Source: Streptomyces sp. 2131.1 (GTDB taxonomy: Bacteria; Actinomycetota; Actinomycetes; Streptomycetales; Streptomycetaceae). Taken from it: a stretch of DNA of 64,000 nt. This document shows, piece after piece, positions 1 through 8,887 of this stretch (positions are counted from its first letter, which is position 1; every line of letters starts with the position of its first letter). Under the pieces are notes generated by a model that was given only the letters and a program-made list of their open reading frames with translations, was not told where the DNA came from and ran no database searches. The stretch spans positions 6,808,001-6,872,000 of the forward strand of contig NZ_FNSY01000001.1 of NCBI RefSeq assembly GCF_900105515.1. Reading direction: 5' to 3'. The position numbers and the translations under genes were made by a program.

Positions 1-1
1 C

Positions 2-775
2 AACGTGGCCGGCACCGAGGAACTGCTGCGGCTCCTCGCGGACTCCGGCTCGCCCGGCCTGCACTACGTGTCCACCACCGGCGTGTACGCCCCGTCGCGC
101 GGCACGGACCCCGCACCGCTCACCGAGTCGTCCCCGACAGGACCGGCGGACGGCCTGCCCGACGGGTACGCCCAGAGCAAATGGGTCGCGGAGCAGCTCG
201 TCGGTCTGGCCCGCGAGCGCGGACTTCCGGTGACGGTCCACCGACCCGGCCGCATCAGTGGTGACACTGCCACCGGGGCCTGCCAGGACCGCGACCTGCT
301 CTGGCAGCTCATCAAGGGCTGCCTCCAGGCCGGCGCGATCCCGGACCTGGCGCACGGGACGACCGACTGGGTGCCCGTCGACTACGTCAGCGCCGCCGTG
401 GTGGCGCTCAGCACCGCCGACCGGGCCGGGGAGGACGCGTACCACTACACCAACCCGGACGCGCCGGGCCTCGACCGCGTCTTCGAGGCGGCCGGCCGCC
501 TCGGGTACGAGCTGCGGCCGGTGACCCCGCAGGAGTGGCGGGCCTGCGTTGCCGAACACCCCGACAACGCGGCGCAGTTGTTCCTCGGTGACGACGGGGG
601 GACCGGCGAGGACGAGACGGACCACCGCCGCTTCGACTCCAGCCGTACCGCCCGGGCGGCAGCGGAGGCGGGCGTCCGCCAACCGCCGCTCACCGACGAG
701 GTCCTGACGCGCTATCTGACGTACTTCCAGGTCACCGGCTTCCTGCCCGCCCCCGGAGCGCGCCCCGGGGCGTAA
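2..775 (+). CDS. Thioester-reductase (SDR-type) domain, C-terminal part, cut by window edge
   Basis: The reading frame is open from the first bases of the window, so this is the 3' end of a longer gene. The visible 257 residues are the C-terminal half of a Lys2/NRPS-type reductase domain (extended SDR, NAD_binding_4 family), which releases a carrier-protein-bound acyl chain as an aldehyde or alcohol using NAD(P)H. Seen: the strand ending in HYVSTTGVY, the catalytic Tyr-x3-Lys motif in GYAQSKW about 55 residues in, and the downstream HRPGRISG and TDWVPVDYVS blocks typical of the family. The nucleotide-binding glycine motif and any adenylation or carrier domains lie outside the window. It could instead be the end of a stand-alone carboxylic acid reductase. 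Confidence 0.8.
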   Translation, partial: NVAGTEELLRLLADSGSPGLHYVSTTGVYAPSRGTDPAPLTESSPTGPADGLPDGYAQSKWVAEQLVGLARERGLPVTVHRPGRISGDTATGACQDRDLLWQLIKGCLQAGAIPDLAHGTTDWVPVDYVSAAVVALSTADRAGEDAYHYTNPDAPGLDRVFEAAGRLGYELRPVTPQEWRACVAEHPDNAAQLFLGDDGGTGEDETDHRRFDSSRTARAAAEAGVRQPPLTDEVLTRYLTYFQVTGFLPAPGARPGA

Positions 776-882
776 AAGATCACCAACCGCCGGGTCCCCG
801 GCAATCCGCATACAACCATCCGTGTCCCTCGGAGGTCCCACCAAGTGGGAGCAAAACGCTCCTGGAGCTACAAGGGGGAAAA

Positions 883-1332
883 ATGCGAAACATCCGTACT
901 CTCGCGGCCGTCGGGGCCCTGACCACCCTGATGGCCGGCGCGACGGCCGCCTTCGGCCCGGCTGCCTCCGCCGCACCCAACACCACCCCGCAGAAGGTCT
1001 GCGGGAGCGCCTACAAGACCGTGAACTCCGCCGCCGTGGGCTCCCTCGGCACGGTCTACCTGACGTACAACGCGTCGAACGGCAGGAACTGTGTGGTGAC
1101 CATCCGGTCCACCCCCGGTGCGGCGAAGGACATGTCCACGTACATCTACGTCACCGACACGGACGAGTCGGCCGGGGACTACGGGAGGTACACGTCGTAC
1201 GCCGGTCCCGCCTACGTCTACGGCAAGGGCCACTGCGTCAGCTGGGGCGGCCAGATCGCCAACGTGTCCGTCTCCGTGGACAACTCCAACTGCGCCGCGT
1301 TCAAGGAGCGCCGGACCCTCGAAGTCCGCTGA
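883..1332 (+). CDS. Secreted SapA-like spore-associated protein
   Basis: A 149-residue exported protein. It has a Sec signal peptide (Arg near the N-terminus, hydrophobic stretch, cleavage near ASA-AP at about residue 30). The mature part of about 115 residues has three or four cysteines and resembles spore-associated protein A of Streptomyces, a small protein recovered from aerial hyphae and spore surfaces whose molecular role is unknown. A strong purine-rich ribosome-binding site, AGGGGGAA, sits just before the ATG. It stands alone and ends in a strong hairpin shared with the convergent GH31 gene. The family match is from recalled sequence similarity only. Confidence 0.7.
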   Translation: MRNIRTLAAVGALTTLMAGATAAFGPAASAAPNTTPQKVCGSAYKTVNSAAVGSLGTVYLTYNASNGRNCVVTIRSTPGAAKDMSTYIYVTDTDESAGDYGRYTSYAGPAYVYGKGHCVSWGGQIANVSVSVDNSNCAAFKERRTLEVR

Positions 1333-1347
1333 TCCGCGCCGCTCGCA

Positions 1348-1381
1348 GGGCCCGCCCCCGGTTCGCACCGGGGACGGGCCC
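1348..1381. terminator. Bidirectional hairpin terminator
   Basis: Two 15-base arms (1348-1362 and 1367-1381) pair with one mismatch around the 4-base loop TCGC. The hairpin lies between the stop codons of the convergent sapA-like and GH31 genes, as expected for a shared terminator. There is no U-tract, which is usual in Streptomyces. Confidence 0.75.
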
Positions 1382-1401
1382 ATCCCATTCGCCGGGCCGC
1401 T

Positions 1402-4400
1402 CTACCAGTACGTCACACTCACCGGCGCGCGCACGCCGGTCCTCGGCAGGGTGACCGTCAGCGTCCCGGTGTAGGCGTCCCATGTGTACGCGTGCGCGGA
1501 CAGGTGCGCGCCGGCCGCCTCGACCCGCTTCGGCGCGTGATCCGCCTTGACGGACACGGTCCACGTACGGCTCTTCGCCTGGCCCTGGAACGACCCCTTC
1601 GCCGGGCCGATGGACACCGTGTGGCGCCCGCCCGCCACCTTGTACGAGACCTTCGTCGTGGCGCTCCGGGCCTTCCCCGGGGCGCCCCCGTCGTCCTCGT
1701 ACACGCTGAAGGAACCGGAACCGCCGGAGGCGATCGTGAGCGTGAGGTCGTCCGCACCGGCCGCCCCGTCGTGCGCGACGTCCCTCGTACGGCTCGGCAC
1801 GATCGCACCGGCCCGGACGAACACCGGCATCGTGTCCAGCGTGGTCGTCACGTCCTGCGTGGTGCCGCCCTCGTACGTCCTGCCGGTGAAGTAGTCCGTC
1901 CACTGCCCGGGCGGGAACCACACCGACGTCTTCGCGGACGTGCCGGGCGTGGTGACCGGGGCGACCAGCATGTCGGAGCCGTAGAAGTACTCGCTGCCGG
2001 CGGTCGCGTACGCCTGCTGCTCCTCCGGGTACTCCAGATACATGGGCCGCACGATCGGCACGCCGGTCCGGTTCGCCTCCTCGGCGAGCGTGTACGTGTA
2101 GGGCAGCAGCTTCTCCCGGAGGTTGAGGAACTTGCTCGCGGAGGCCGATGCCTCGGCCCCGTACTGCCAGGGCAGCCGGTCGCTGTGGTTGCTGTGCAGC
2201 CGGTCGACGGGCTGGAAGGTGCCGAACTGCACCCAGCGCGCGTACAGATCGTCCGGCAGCTTCGTCGTGGTGTGCGTGCCGCCGCCGTCGGTGTACGTCT
2301 CCGAGCCCTTGAGGCCCGTCGTGTCGTTGTGGCCCCCGATGTCATGGGTGACGTTGGCCATCCCGGTGGCCGCCGATTCGGCCGGTGTGTATCCCACCTC
2401 GAACTTCAGGGTGCCCCACGTGGAGGAGGTGTCGCCGGTGAAGTGGACCGTGGTGCGCTTGTCCGCCCAGGGGCCGGTGGGCACCGCCTGCTGGCCGCTG
2501 TAGCCGCCGGCCTGGAGCGAACCGTAGGCGCGCGAGAGGACGAACGGCCGGTCGAGGTGCTCGCCGGTGGCGTCCGCGTACTGCTGGTTGATCCAGGCGT
2601 CCGGGGTCACACCCGGCAGCGACGACTGCGCCGCGTCGCAGCACCAGTCCAGCCACCAGAAGTCGTTGCCCTGCTCGTCCATGGTCCGGTGCAGATCCAT
2701 GTACGCCTTCAGCTGATCCGGGTCGCCGAAGTCGAAGGTGTAGCAGTCGTCACCCGCTCCTCCCGCGCAACCGCCCTTCTCCAGCTTGCCCTTGGCGGTC
2801 TTCTGGGCCTGCGCGAACTGCGGATCGGCGGCGAGGATGCTGGGGTGCACATTGAGGGTGTTGTGCAGTCCCTGGGCCTCCGACCAGTCGAAGAACCCCT
2901 TCGGATCGGGGAACTTGTCCGGGTCGATCTCCCAGCCGCTCCACGCGTTCACGGCCTTGTAGTCGGTGTCCGTCACCAGCACGTCCAGCGGCACGCCCTC
3001 GGACCGGAACTTCGGCAGGATCGTGTTCCGGTAGTCCGCGTCGGTGCGGTCGATGTACTCCGAGTACCAGACGCCGTACACCCAGGAGGGCAGCAGCGCG
3101 GGCGGCCCGGTGAGCTTGGCCAGGTCGCCGAGACCCCGCTTGTAGTCGTGCCCGTAGCCGAAGAGGTACCCGTCCTGGTAGGGGGCGCCGCCGTGGTCGG
3201 AGCGCTGGGTGACCTTGCGCGAGGCGGTGTCGTAGAGCGCCGACGGGGTGTCGTCGAGGAGGTACCAGCCGTCCCGGTTCAGGAGGCCGGGTGTGGTGAC
3301 GGGGGCGGCGCCGTTGCCGGTGACGCCGTCGAGGCCGCGCCGGTAGCCGCCGAGGGCCACATGCGGCTGCGGGGCCGGATCGCCGGTCGCGGCGACGGAC
3401 ACGGTGTCCGCGTTCACATGGCAGCTCTCCGCGTCCGGGCAGCTCAGCGTGACGTCGTTGGCGCCCGCCTTCAGGCGGACGGGCAGGGTGGCCGTCGACC
3501 AGGTGTCCCAGTCGTCCGTCGCCGGGAACGACAGGGTGCCGGTGGCGCCGCCCGCGGACACCGTCGCGGTGCGCGTCTCGTGCCGGCCGTCGCCGCCCGC
3601 CCCGTTGGCGTAGCGGACGCGCAGGGTGTACGTGCCGTCCGAGGGGACCTCCACCATGTGCGTCGTCAGCGAGGAGCCCTGGTTGAGTTCCGCGACGAAG
3701 CCGCTGCCCGCGAAGCCCTGGTGATCCGTCGCCGCGGCTGCCGTACCGCCGATGCGCCCGGTCTCCGCCTCGCAGCTCACGCCGAACCGGCAGTCCGGGA
3801 CCGCCGTGGTGGACGCGGGCGGGAACGCCTCGCCCTCGCCCAGCAGCGCGACGCTGTCGACGTTGACGCTGCCGGAGTCCTCGGCCGTGCGGGTCAGGGC
3901 CACCGTGTGGTGCCCGGCGTCCAGCCGCACTCCGGCGGAGGCGACGTCCCAGGTGTCCCAGTCAGCCGTCGGCGCCAGGGTCAAGCGCTGCTCGTCACCG
4001 CCGTCCACGGACACGGTCAGCGTGCGCGGCTCCGTCTGCCCGTCACCGCCGCGCGCGTTGGCGTACCGCACGGCGAACCGGTAGGAGCCCGACTCCTTGA
4101 CATCGATGTCAGACGACAGGGAGACGCCGGTGCCCTCGAAGCCGGCGGCGAACCCCGTCCCGGTGTAGCCGCGGTGGTCGGACGCCACGGAGACCCCGCC
4201 GGCCCGCAAGCTCTCCGCCTCGCAGAGCGCCCCCGGCGCGCAGGTGATCCGGTGCCAGGGGGTGGTGGTCACGGGGGCGTCGCCGGCGTTGAGCCGGACG
4301 GACAGGTTGCTCGCGTCGAAGGGCCCGGAGCCGACCTTGTACCGCAGCGTCACCGCGCTCGTGGTGAGGGTGAGCCAGCCGCCCGAGGTCTTCGCGGTGT

Positions 4401-4680
4401 ACGCAGCCGGGGCGAAGGAACCGCGGCCGATCGCGTTGAACGTCGCCTCGTCGGTGAACTCGCCGTCACCCGCGTACTCGGTCCGGATCAGCGTCGGCGA
4501 CAGGACCTGGAACCGGGCGTCGCCGGAGGTGACCGTGGGGATGCGATGGCTGTGCGCACCGCCCGCCGACGCCGGCGCGGCCGTGCCCGTCACCGTCATG
4601 GCCGCGGCGGTGCCGAGGACGGCGGCTCCACCGATCCACCGGCGCAGCCCCCGCCACCGCCTCGCGGATGGAGGTTTCAT
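1402..4680 (-). CDS. Secreted GH31 alpha-glycosidase with two inserted CBM35-like modules
   Basis: A 1092-residue exported enzyme of glycoside hydrolase family 31 (alpha-glucosidase/alpha-xylosidase type), which retains anomeric configuration and removes alpha-linked sugars outside the cell. The chosen ATG has GGAG 7 nt upstream and starts a signal peptide ending near PASAGG. Domains in order: the first part of the GH31 N-terminal beta-sandwich (about 45-145), two CBM35/CBM6-like modules each beginning CEAE (about 153-280 and 307-430), the rest of the N-domain, then the (beta/alpha)8 barrel. The nucleophile is Asp about 678 in FWWLDWCC and the acid/base is Asp about 750 in HFTGDTSS, followed by C-terminal beta domains. 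The CBM pair is inserted inside the N-domain rather than appended. Substrate cannot be fixed from sequence. Confidence 0.9.
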   Translation of the reverse strand: MKPPSARRWRGLRRWIGGAAVLGTAAAMTVTGTAAPASAGGAHSHRIPTVTSGDARFQVLSPTLIRTEYAGDGEFTDEATFNAIGRGSFAPAAYTAKTSGGWLTLTTSAVTLRYKVGSGPFDASNLSVRLNAGDAPVTTTPWHRITCAPGALCEAESLRAGGVSVASDHRGYTGTGFAAGFEGTGVSLSSDIDVKESGSYRFAVRYANARGGDGQTEPRTLTVSVDGGDEQRLTLAPTADWDTWDVASAGVRLDAGHHTVALTRTAEDSGSVNVDSVALLGEGEAFPPASTTAVPDCRFGVSCEAETGRIGGTAAAATDHQGFAGSGFVAELNQGSSLTTHMVEVPSDGTYTLRVRYANGAGGDGRHETRTATVSAGGATGTLSFPATDDWDTWSTATLPVRLKAGANDVTLSCPDAESCHVNADTVSVAATGDPAPQPHVALGGYRRGLDGVTGNGAAPVTTPGLLNRDGWYLLDDTPSALYDTASRKVTQRSDHGGAPYQDGYLFGYGHDYKRGLGDLAKLTGPPALLPSWVYGVWYSEYIDRTDADYRNTILPKFRSEGVPLDVLVTDTDYKAVNAWSGWEIDPDKFPDPKGFFDWSEAQGLHNTLNVHPSILAADPQFAQAQKTAKGKLEKGGCAGGAGDDCYTFDFGDPDQLKAYMDLHRTMDEQGNDFWWLDWCCDAAQSSLPGVTPDAWINQQYADATGEHLDRPFVLSRAYGSLQAGGYSGQQAVPTGPWADKRTTVHFTGDTSSTWGTLKFEVGYTPAESAATGMANVTHDIGGHNDTTGLKGSETYTDGGGTHTTTKLPDDLYARWVQFGTFQPVDRLHSNHSDRLPWQYGAEASASASKFLNLREKLLPYTYTLAEEANRTGVPIVRPMYLEYPEEQQAYATAGSEYFYGSDMLVAPVTTPGTSAKTSVWFPPGQWTDYFTGRTYEGGTTQDVTTTLDTMPVFVRAGAIVPSRTRDVAHDGAAGADDLTLTIASGGSGSFSVYEDDGGAPGKARSATTKVSYKVAGGRHTVSIGPAKGSFQGQAKSRTWTVSVKADHAPKRVEAAGAHLSAHAYTWDAYTGTLTVTLPRTGVRAPVSVTYW

Positions 4681-4822
4681 GTGCGACTCCGTTCTCACGC
4701 CGACCGGCCGGCCCGTCCGCACCGCTCGTTGTGCATCGTTGGAAAAGGCAAGTGGCATGAGAGCACGGCCACGGCCCGGTGTCCATAAGGCCGCCGCTAC
4801 CGGGCGCGAGAACCGACCCCGC

Positions 4823-5581
4823 TCACGCGCCCTGCCGCGACGGCGGGTTGAGCTTGCGGAAGTAGGTCCAGCTGGTCTCGTTCGGTTCGGTCCACCGCTC
4901 CGGCGCATGTGCGAACTCGGGGTGCCGGTCGGCGATGTAGGCGCGGGTGCGCTCCGGCACCTCGGTGTAGGAGCCGAGCTTCCGGCCCCGGCAGTGGAAG
5001 GTCAGTCCGCCCGGTGCCTGGCCCCGGGCCATCCACGGCAGCCACGGGGACATCCTCGTCCACGACATGGTGGCGGGCACACCGGGCGCCGAACCGGCCA
5101 GGTCCGCCCGGTCGGCGAAGAACTGGAACAGCTCCAGCGCCCGGTAGGTGTCCCCGGACGAGTGCCGCGGGTACTCCGCGACGGGCAGCGGCGACGGGTA
5201 GGACAGCGGGATCTCCAGGCTGAAGCACACCTGTCTGCCCAACTCCGTCACCGGCACCGGGAAGGGCCGCCACTTCTGGTTGGCCGGGTCGTTCCAGACG
5301 TGCACCACCGGCAGGTTCTGCCAGGTCTCCAGGATCTCGCGGGTGAGCGGGTCCAGGTAGAAGGCGGCCTCGCGGGTGAGCAGTCGGTAGGCGTCGGGAC
5401 CGGCCTCGGCATCCTGGACGAGGCGGGCCACATTGACCCCCTCGAAGCCGAACAGACGCTGGTAGGGCTGGTCGGGAGCCCAGGAGTACACATCGCCCGA
5501 CCACCAGTACGTGACCTCCTCCCCGTCGAGGGAGGCCCGGGTGCGGGCGAGGGAGCGGAGCAGTTCGGCGGGTGTGGTCAT
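4823..5581 (-). CDS. DUF1838 family protein
   Basis: A 252-residue soluble protein without signal peptide or membrane segment that matches the DUF1838 family of unknown function. Visible family features are an aromatic-rich centre (TYWWSGDVYSW, HVWNDPANQKW) and a conserved stretch SWTRMSPWLPWM about residue 170. It lies 142 bases upstream of the GH31 gene on the same strand, but the spacing argues against tight coupling. No catalytic motif was recognised, so no function is assigned. Confidence 0.75.
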   Translation of the reverse strand: MTTPAELLRSLARTRASLDGEEVTYWWSGDVYSWAPDQPYQRLFGFEGVNVARLVQDAEAGPDAYRLLTREAAFYLDPLTREILETWQNLPVVHVWNDPANQKWRPFPVPVTELGRQVCFSLEIPLSYPSPLPVAEYPRHSSGDTYRALELFQFFADRADLAGSAPGVPATMSWTRMSPWLPWMARGQAPGGLTFHCRGRKLGSYTEVPERTRAYIADRHPEFAHAPERWTEPNETSWTYFRKLNPPSRQGA

Positions 5582-5797
5582 ACGCAGCACTCTGCGCGAG
5601 GGCCGCGCCGGCCGGGGGCGGAACACCGCCTCGCGGACCCGAACGGCCGAAAACCGCCGGTCCGTGGCCCGGCCGACCCCGGACCACGGAGCTCCAGCTG
5701 CGGAAGACCGGTGAATTAGCCGATGGCGCGGCTGTCCCGCGCCCGGAACCTTGAGCGGGCAGGCAACCCCGAACTCGCATCCCCTCAGGAGTGCCCC

Positions 5798-6532
5798 ATG
5801 CGTCGTCGTTCACCGCGCCGGCTCCTCGGCGTCCTCGCGGCCGTCACGGTCGCGTTCACCCTCTTCTCCTCGGCGTCCACGGCCGGTGCCGCCGAGACGT
5901 CGGCCCCGGCTACGGCCCGCGCGGCCGCCGTGCAGCCGCTGTCGACCGGCACCCCGGTCGTCTTCGTCCACGGCTACACAGGCAGTGCCTCCAACTGGGT
6001 CACCGCCATGAGCGTCTTCCGCCTCAACGGATGGTCCAGCTCCAACCTGTTCGCGTACGAGTACGACTCCTACGGCAACAACATCACCAACGCGCAGGGC
6101 CTCGCCGCCTTCGTCAACGGAGTGAAGTCCCGGACCGGCGCGAGCAAGGTCGCGATCGTCAACCACTCCATGGGCGGCCTGGTCAGCCAGTACTACCTGA
6201 AGGTGCTGGGCGGCAACAGCAGCGTCAGCCACCTCGCCTCCATCGCCGGCGCCAACCACGGCACCACGGCCGCCGGTGCCTGCCTGATCTACACGACCTG
6301 CCAACAGATGTACCCGGGCTCCTCGTTCATCTCCCAGCTCACCTCCGGTGACGAGACCCCGGGCGACACCAAGTACGCCACCTGGTACTCGGCGTGCGAC
6401 GGCGTCATCCTCCCGTACACCAGCACCCGCCTGACCGGTGCGACGAACAACAACGTGATTTGCCAGAACCACATCGGATACCTGGCGGACACGGTTGTGC
6501 TCGGCCGGGTCGCGCGGTTCATCGCCTCCTGA
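5798..6532 (+). CDS. Secreted class-2 lipase/esterase
   Basis: A 244-residue exported alpha/beta-hydrolase of the lipase class-2 type (Bacillus LipA-like), which hydrolyses extracellular acylglycerols or other esters. The ATG follows AGGAG at 5786-5790 and begins a signal peptide ending near AGAAE (about residue 33). The oxyanion-hole HG lies in VVFVHGYTG (about 58). The nucleophile elbow is NHSMGG with Ser124 (an Asn replaces the usual first Gly), and the other triad members are Asp201 in SACDGV and His225 in QNHIGY. Mature size fits this minimal lipase family. It is monocistronic and ends at a hairpin. Confidence 0.88.
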   Translation: MRRRSPRRLLGVLAAVTVAFTLFSSASTAGAAETSAPATARAAAVQPLSTGTPVVFVHGYTGSASNWVTAMSVFRLNGWSSSNLFAYEYDSYGNNITNAQGLAAFVNGVKSRTGASKVAIVNHSMGGLVSQYYLKVLGGNSSVSHLASIAGANHGTTAAGACLIYTTCQQMYPGSSFISQLTSGDETPGDTKYATWYSACDGVILPYTSTRLTGATNNNVICQNHIGYLADTVVLGRVARFIAS

Positions 6533-6548
6533 CCCCGCGCGTCCCGGA

Positions 6549-6590
6549 AGGGTCCGGTCCCCGACGCCGCGTCGCCGGGGCCGGACCCCT
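6549..6590. terminator. Bidirectional hairpin terminator
   Basis: Arms at about 6549-6563 and 6576-6590 (cores GGGTCCGG and CCGGACCC plus CCCCG and CGGGG, one unpaired base) form a long GC stem between the convergent lipase and MFS genes. The right arm reaches the stop codon of the MFS gene. Confidence 0.7.
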
Positions 6591-7654
6591 CACGTGCGCC
6601 GACGGGCCCCGCTCAACCGGCCCGTTGCGAGCACGGCCATCGCCGAGGTGGCCGCCGCCCCGACCGCGAAGCCGCCGTGCGCGCCGTACGCGTCCACCGC
6701 ACTTCCCGCCGGCGCCGCCGCACCGGCCGACCCGGCGCCGCCGCACCGGCCGACCCGGCGCCGCCGCACCGGCCGACCCGGCGCCGCCGCACCGGCCGAC
6801 CCGGCGGCGCTCGCGGAGTTCAGCCAGGTGAACGCCCGGGTGAGCGCGGCGGGGTGCACCGATGCGGAGGTGATCACTGAGGAGAGGACCAGCACCGGTG
6901 GGACCGCGAGGCCGGTCACGGTGAGCGCGATCCCCATCCCGGCGGGAGTGCCGACGATCAGGAGGGGTACACACGCCACCACCGAACAGGCTGTGATCAC
7001 GGCGAGCTGAGCGTCCGACGAGCCGTGCCACCGCCGCAGTCCGTAGAGCCACCCGGCCGGCAGACCGGCGCAGTTCGACACCGCGTGCAGCGGCGCGGCC
7101 GCACCCGGCTCTCCGTGCTGTACCGCGAAGGCCGTCACCGAGACCTGCATCGCACCGAAGTACAGCCCGAGGGCCAGGTTCACCCCGAACTGTGCCGCGA
7201 AGCCAGCCCGCAGCAACGAGCGCCCCGCGTCGCGGCGTTCGGCGGCGGCGGCAGGTGCGGGAGCCGTGCGGCGCTGTGCGGCGAGGGCCGGCCCGCCGCC
7301 CGCCACCAGGGCCGTGGCCGGCACCATGCCGTACGCCGGATCGCCTCCCGCCCCGGCCGCGGCGACGAGAGCGGGACCGGTCAGGTAGCACGCCCCGTTG
7401 GCCAGCGACTCCAGCGCGAAGGCGGTGGGCAGGGCCTCCCGCCCGTCCCGGAGCAGCGCGGACCAGCGGGCGGCGGACAACGCCCCCAGCTGCGGGATCG
7501 TGCCGCCCGCCAGCGCCCCCGCCGCCGCGAGCACGCCGGGCGGTGCGCCGGCCGAGGCGAGGGCCAGCAGCGAGGCCACGGAGGCGGTGTGCGCGAGGAG
7601 GCGGGGCCGACCGCACGGGGTCGTCGGCGTCCTGAGCTGCCGACCCGTGGTCAT
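6590..7654 (-). pseudogene. N-terminally truncated MFS transporter with a coding minisatellite
   Basis: A 354-residue frame that resembles 12-helix major facilitator transporters. The sequence begins where helix 3 would be expected: the conserved TIPQLGALSAARWSALL, normally after about 120 residues, is here at about residue 50, so the first two or three helices are missing. The upstream 250 bases contain no recoverable remnant in another frame. The ATG at 7654 is the first plausible start but has no clear ribosome-binding site. Near the C-terminus (6714-6805) four perfect 23-bp tandem copies add 23 arginine-rich residues between helices 10 and 11. Both lesions suggest a non-functional gene; a working truncated exporter cannot be excluded. 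Confidence 0.6.
6714..6805. repeat. Four perfect 23-bp tandem copies inside a coding region
   Basis: Units at 6714-6736, 6737-6759, 6760-6782 and 6783-6805 are identical, each beginning GCCGCCGCACC and ending CGACCCGGC. Because 23 is not a multiple of three, successive copies are read in different frames. Only copy numbers 1, 4, 7 and so on keep the downstream MFS frame, and four copies are present. Confidence 0.95.
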
Positions 7655-7904
7655 CGCCTGGAACCGTCCAGTGCTGGCGCGGGGCGGGGACGCGCACCCC
7701 ACGCCGGCTCCGTCACCGGGCAGTGGTCTCTCGAATGGTTGCGATGGCGACCGGCGGGCCGAGCGCTCCCGGCCGCCGATGCGGCGAGCGTAGACGGGGC
7801 AGCGGACGACGTCCACCCTCACCGGCCACGCGACGGGCCGTCCGGGGCCGGGGGGCTCTCGCCCCGAACGCCACGATTCCGTGACAGGCCCGGCGCCCCG
7901 CCGC

Positions 7905-8705
7905 TCACCCCCGCAACCCGTAGAAACGCATCGCCGAATTCGGCTCGAACCCGATCCGCGGATACACCGGCGCCCCGGCCGCCGTCGCGTGCAGGGTGGC
8001 GCGTGTGAGGCCGGTCGCTCTGGCCCCCTCGTACAGCGCCTTGCGCGTCACGGCCTCCCCGTACCCCCGGCGCTCCCAGCGCGGATCGGTCGCGACCAGG
8101 ACGACGAACAGCCGGCCCGCCGCCTCGACGGTCGCCGCACACGTCACCGGCTCACCCTGCCGAAGCCCGAGATAGGCGTGCACCCCGCTCCTCCACAGCG
8201 CGGACCCCGCGAGCCCGTCGCGGCCCGCCTCCGGAGGGAAGCCGTAAGCACGCGAGTTGAGGTCCGCGTAGGCCAGCAGCTGCTCCTCCTCACTCACGCG
8301 TACGAACTCCAGCTCGGGGTGGGCCGGTTCGGGAAGCGGGAACAGGTCGCCCGCCATGCCCGTACCGGGGAAGGCGTACTCCAGGCCCGCCCGCTCGGCC
8401 GCCTCGTCCAGCGAGGCGCGGGCCTCCTCGTCGAGGAGGTCCTCGAAGACCCAGAGGAAGCCGGGCCGCCGCTTGGCCCGCATGATCGCAGCCGCCTCGG
8501 CCAGGCGGCGTTCGGCGAGCCGGGCGTCCGCGCCGACGTCGGTCAGCGTGACGCAGTTCCAGAACGCGAAACCGCAGTCGGCCCAGCGCACGGCGATCCC
8601 CGGCAGGTCCCGTACGTCCGCGCCGGCGTCGCGGTCGAGCACCATGGCCCGCCAGACGACGGCGAGTTGTTCCATCGACTCCACCGATGCGGCGAGATCC
8701 GCCAT
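7905..8705 (-). CDS. GNAT-family N-acetyltransferase
   Basis: A 266-residue cytoplasmic protein whose C-terminal half (about 135-265) is a GNAT acetyltransferase fold: the acetyl-CoA pyrophosphate loop is visible as RWERRGYGEAVTRKAL (a variant of the R/Q-x-x-G-x-G/A motif), followed by the terminal PVYPRIGFEPNSAMRFY strand typical of this group. The N-terminal 130 residues are alpha-helical and resemble the degenerate first half of tandem-GNAT proteins. The acceptor substrate is unknown. It is divergent from the aldo/keto reductase at 8888. Confidence 0.8.
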   Translation of the reverse strand: MADLAASVESMEQLAVVWRAMVLDRDAGADVRDLPGIAVRWADCGFAFWNCVTLTDVGADARLAERRLAEAAAIMRAKRRPGFLWVFEDLLDEEARASLDEAAERAGLEYAFPGTGMAGDLFPLPEPAHPELEFVRVSEEEQLLAYADLNSRAYGFPPEAGRDGLAGSALWRSGVHAYLGLRQGEPVTCAATVEAAGRLFVVLVATDPRWERRGYGEAVTRKALYEGARATGLTRATLHATAAGAPVYPRIGFEPNSAMRFYGLRG

Positions 8706-8887
8706 CTCGACTCCCCAGGTATCGGGCGCGCGCGAGGAGTCGTCCGGGCGTGGACGGCCCTCCGCCCGCCGTCACCGGGAGCCTAGGTCCGGGCCGGCCG
8801 CCCGCGGGGGTGATTCATGGACCCGTGCACCTTTCGAGGCGGCCCCGGGAGAACGGGCTTGACCTGGAGCGCACTTCAACGCAGAGC

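Noticed and set aside
6714..6805. The tandem repeat array as a CRISPR array
   Set aside because: The 23-bp units are directly adjacent without spacers and lie inside a coding frame.
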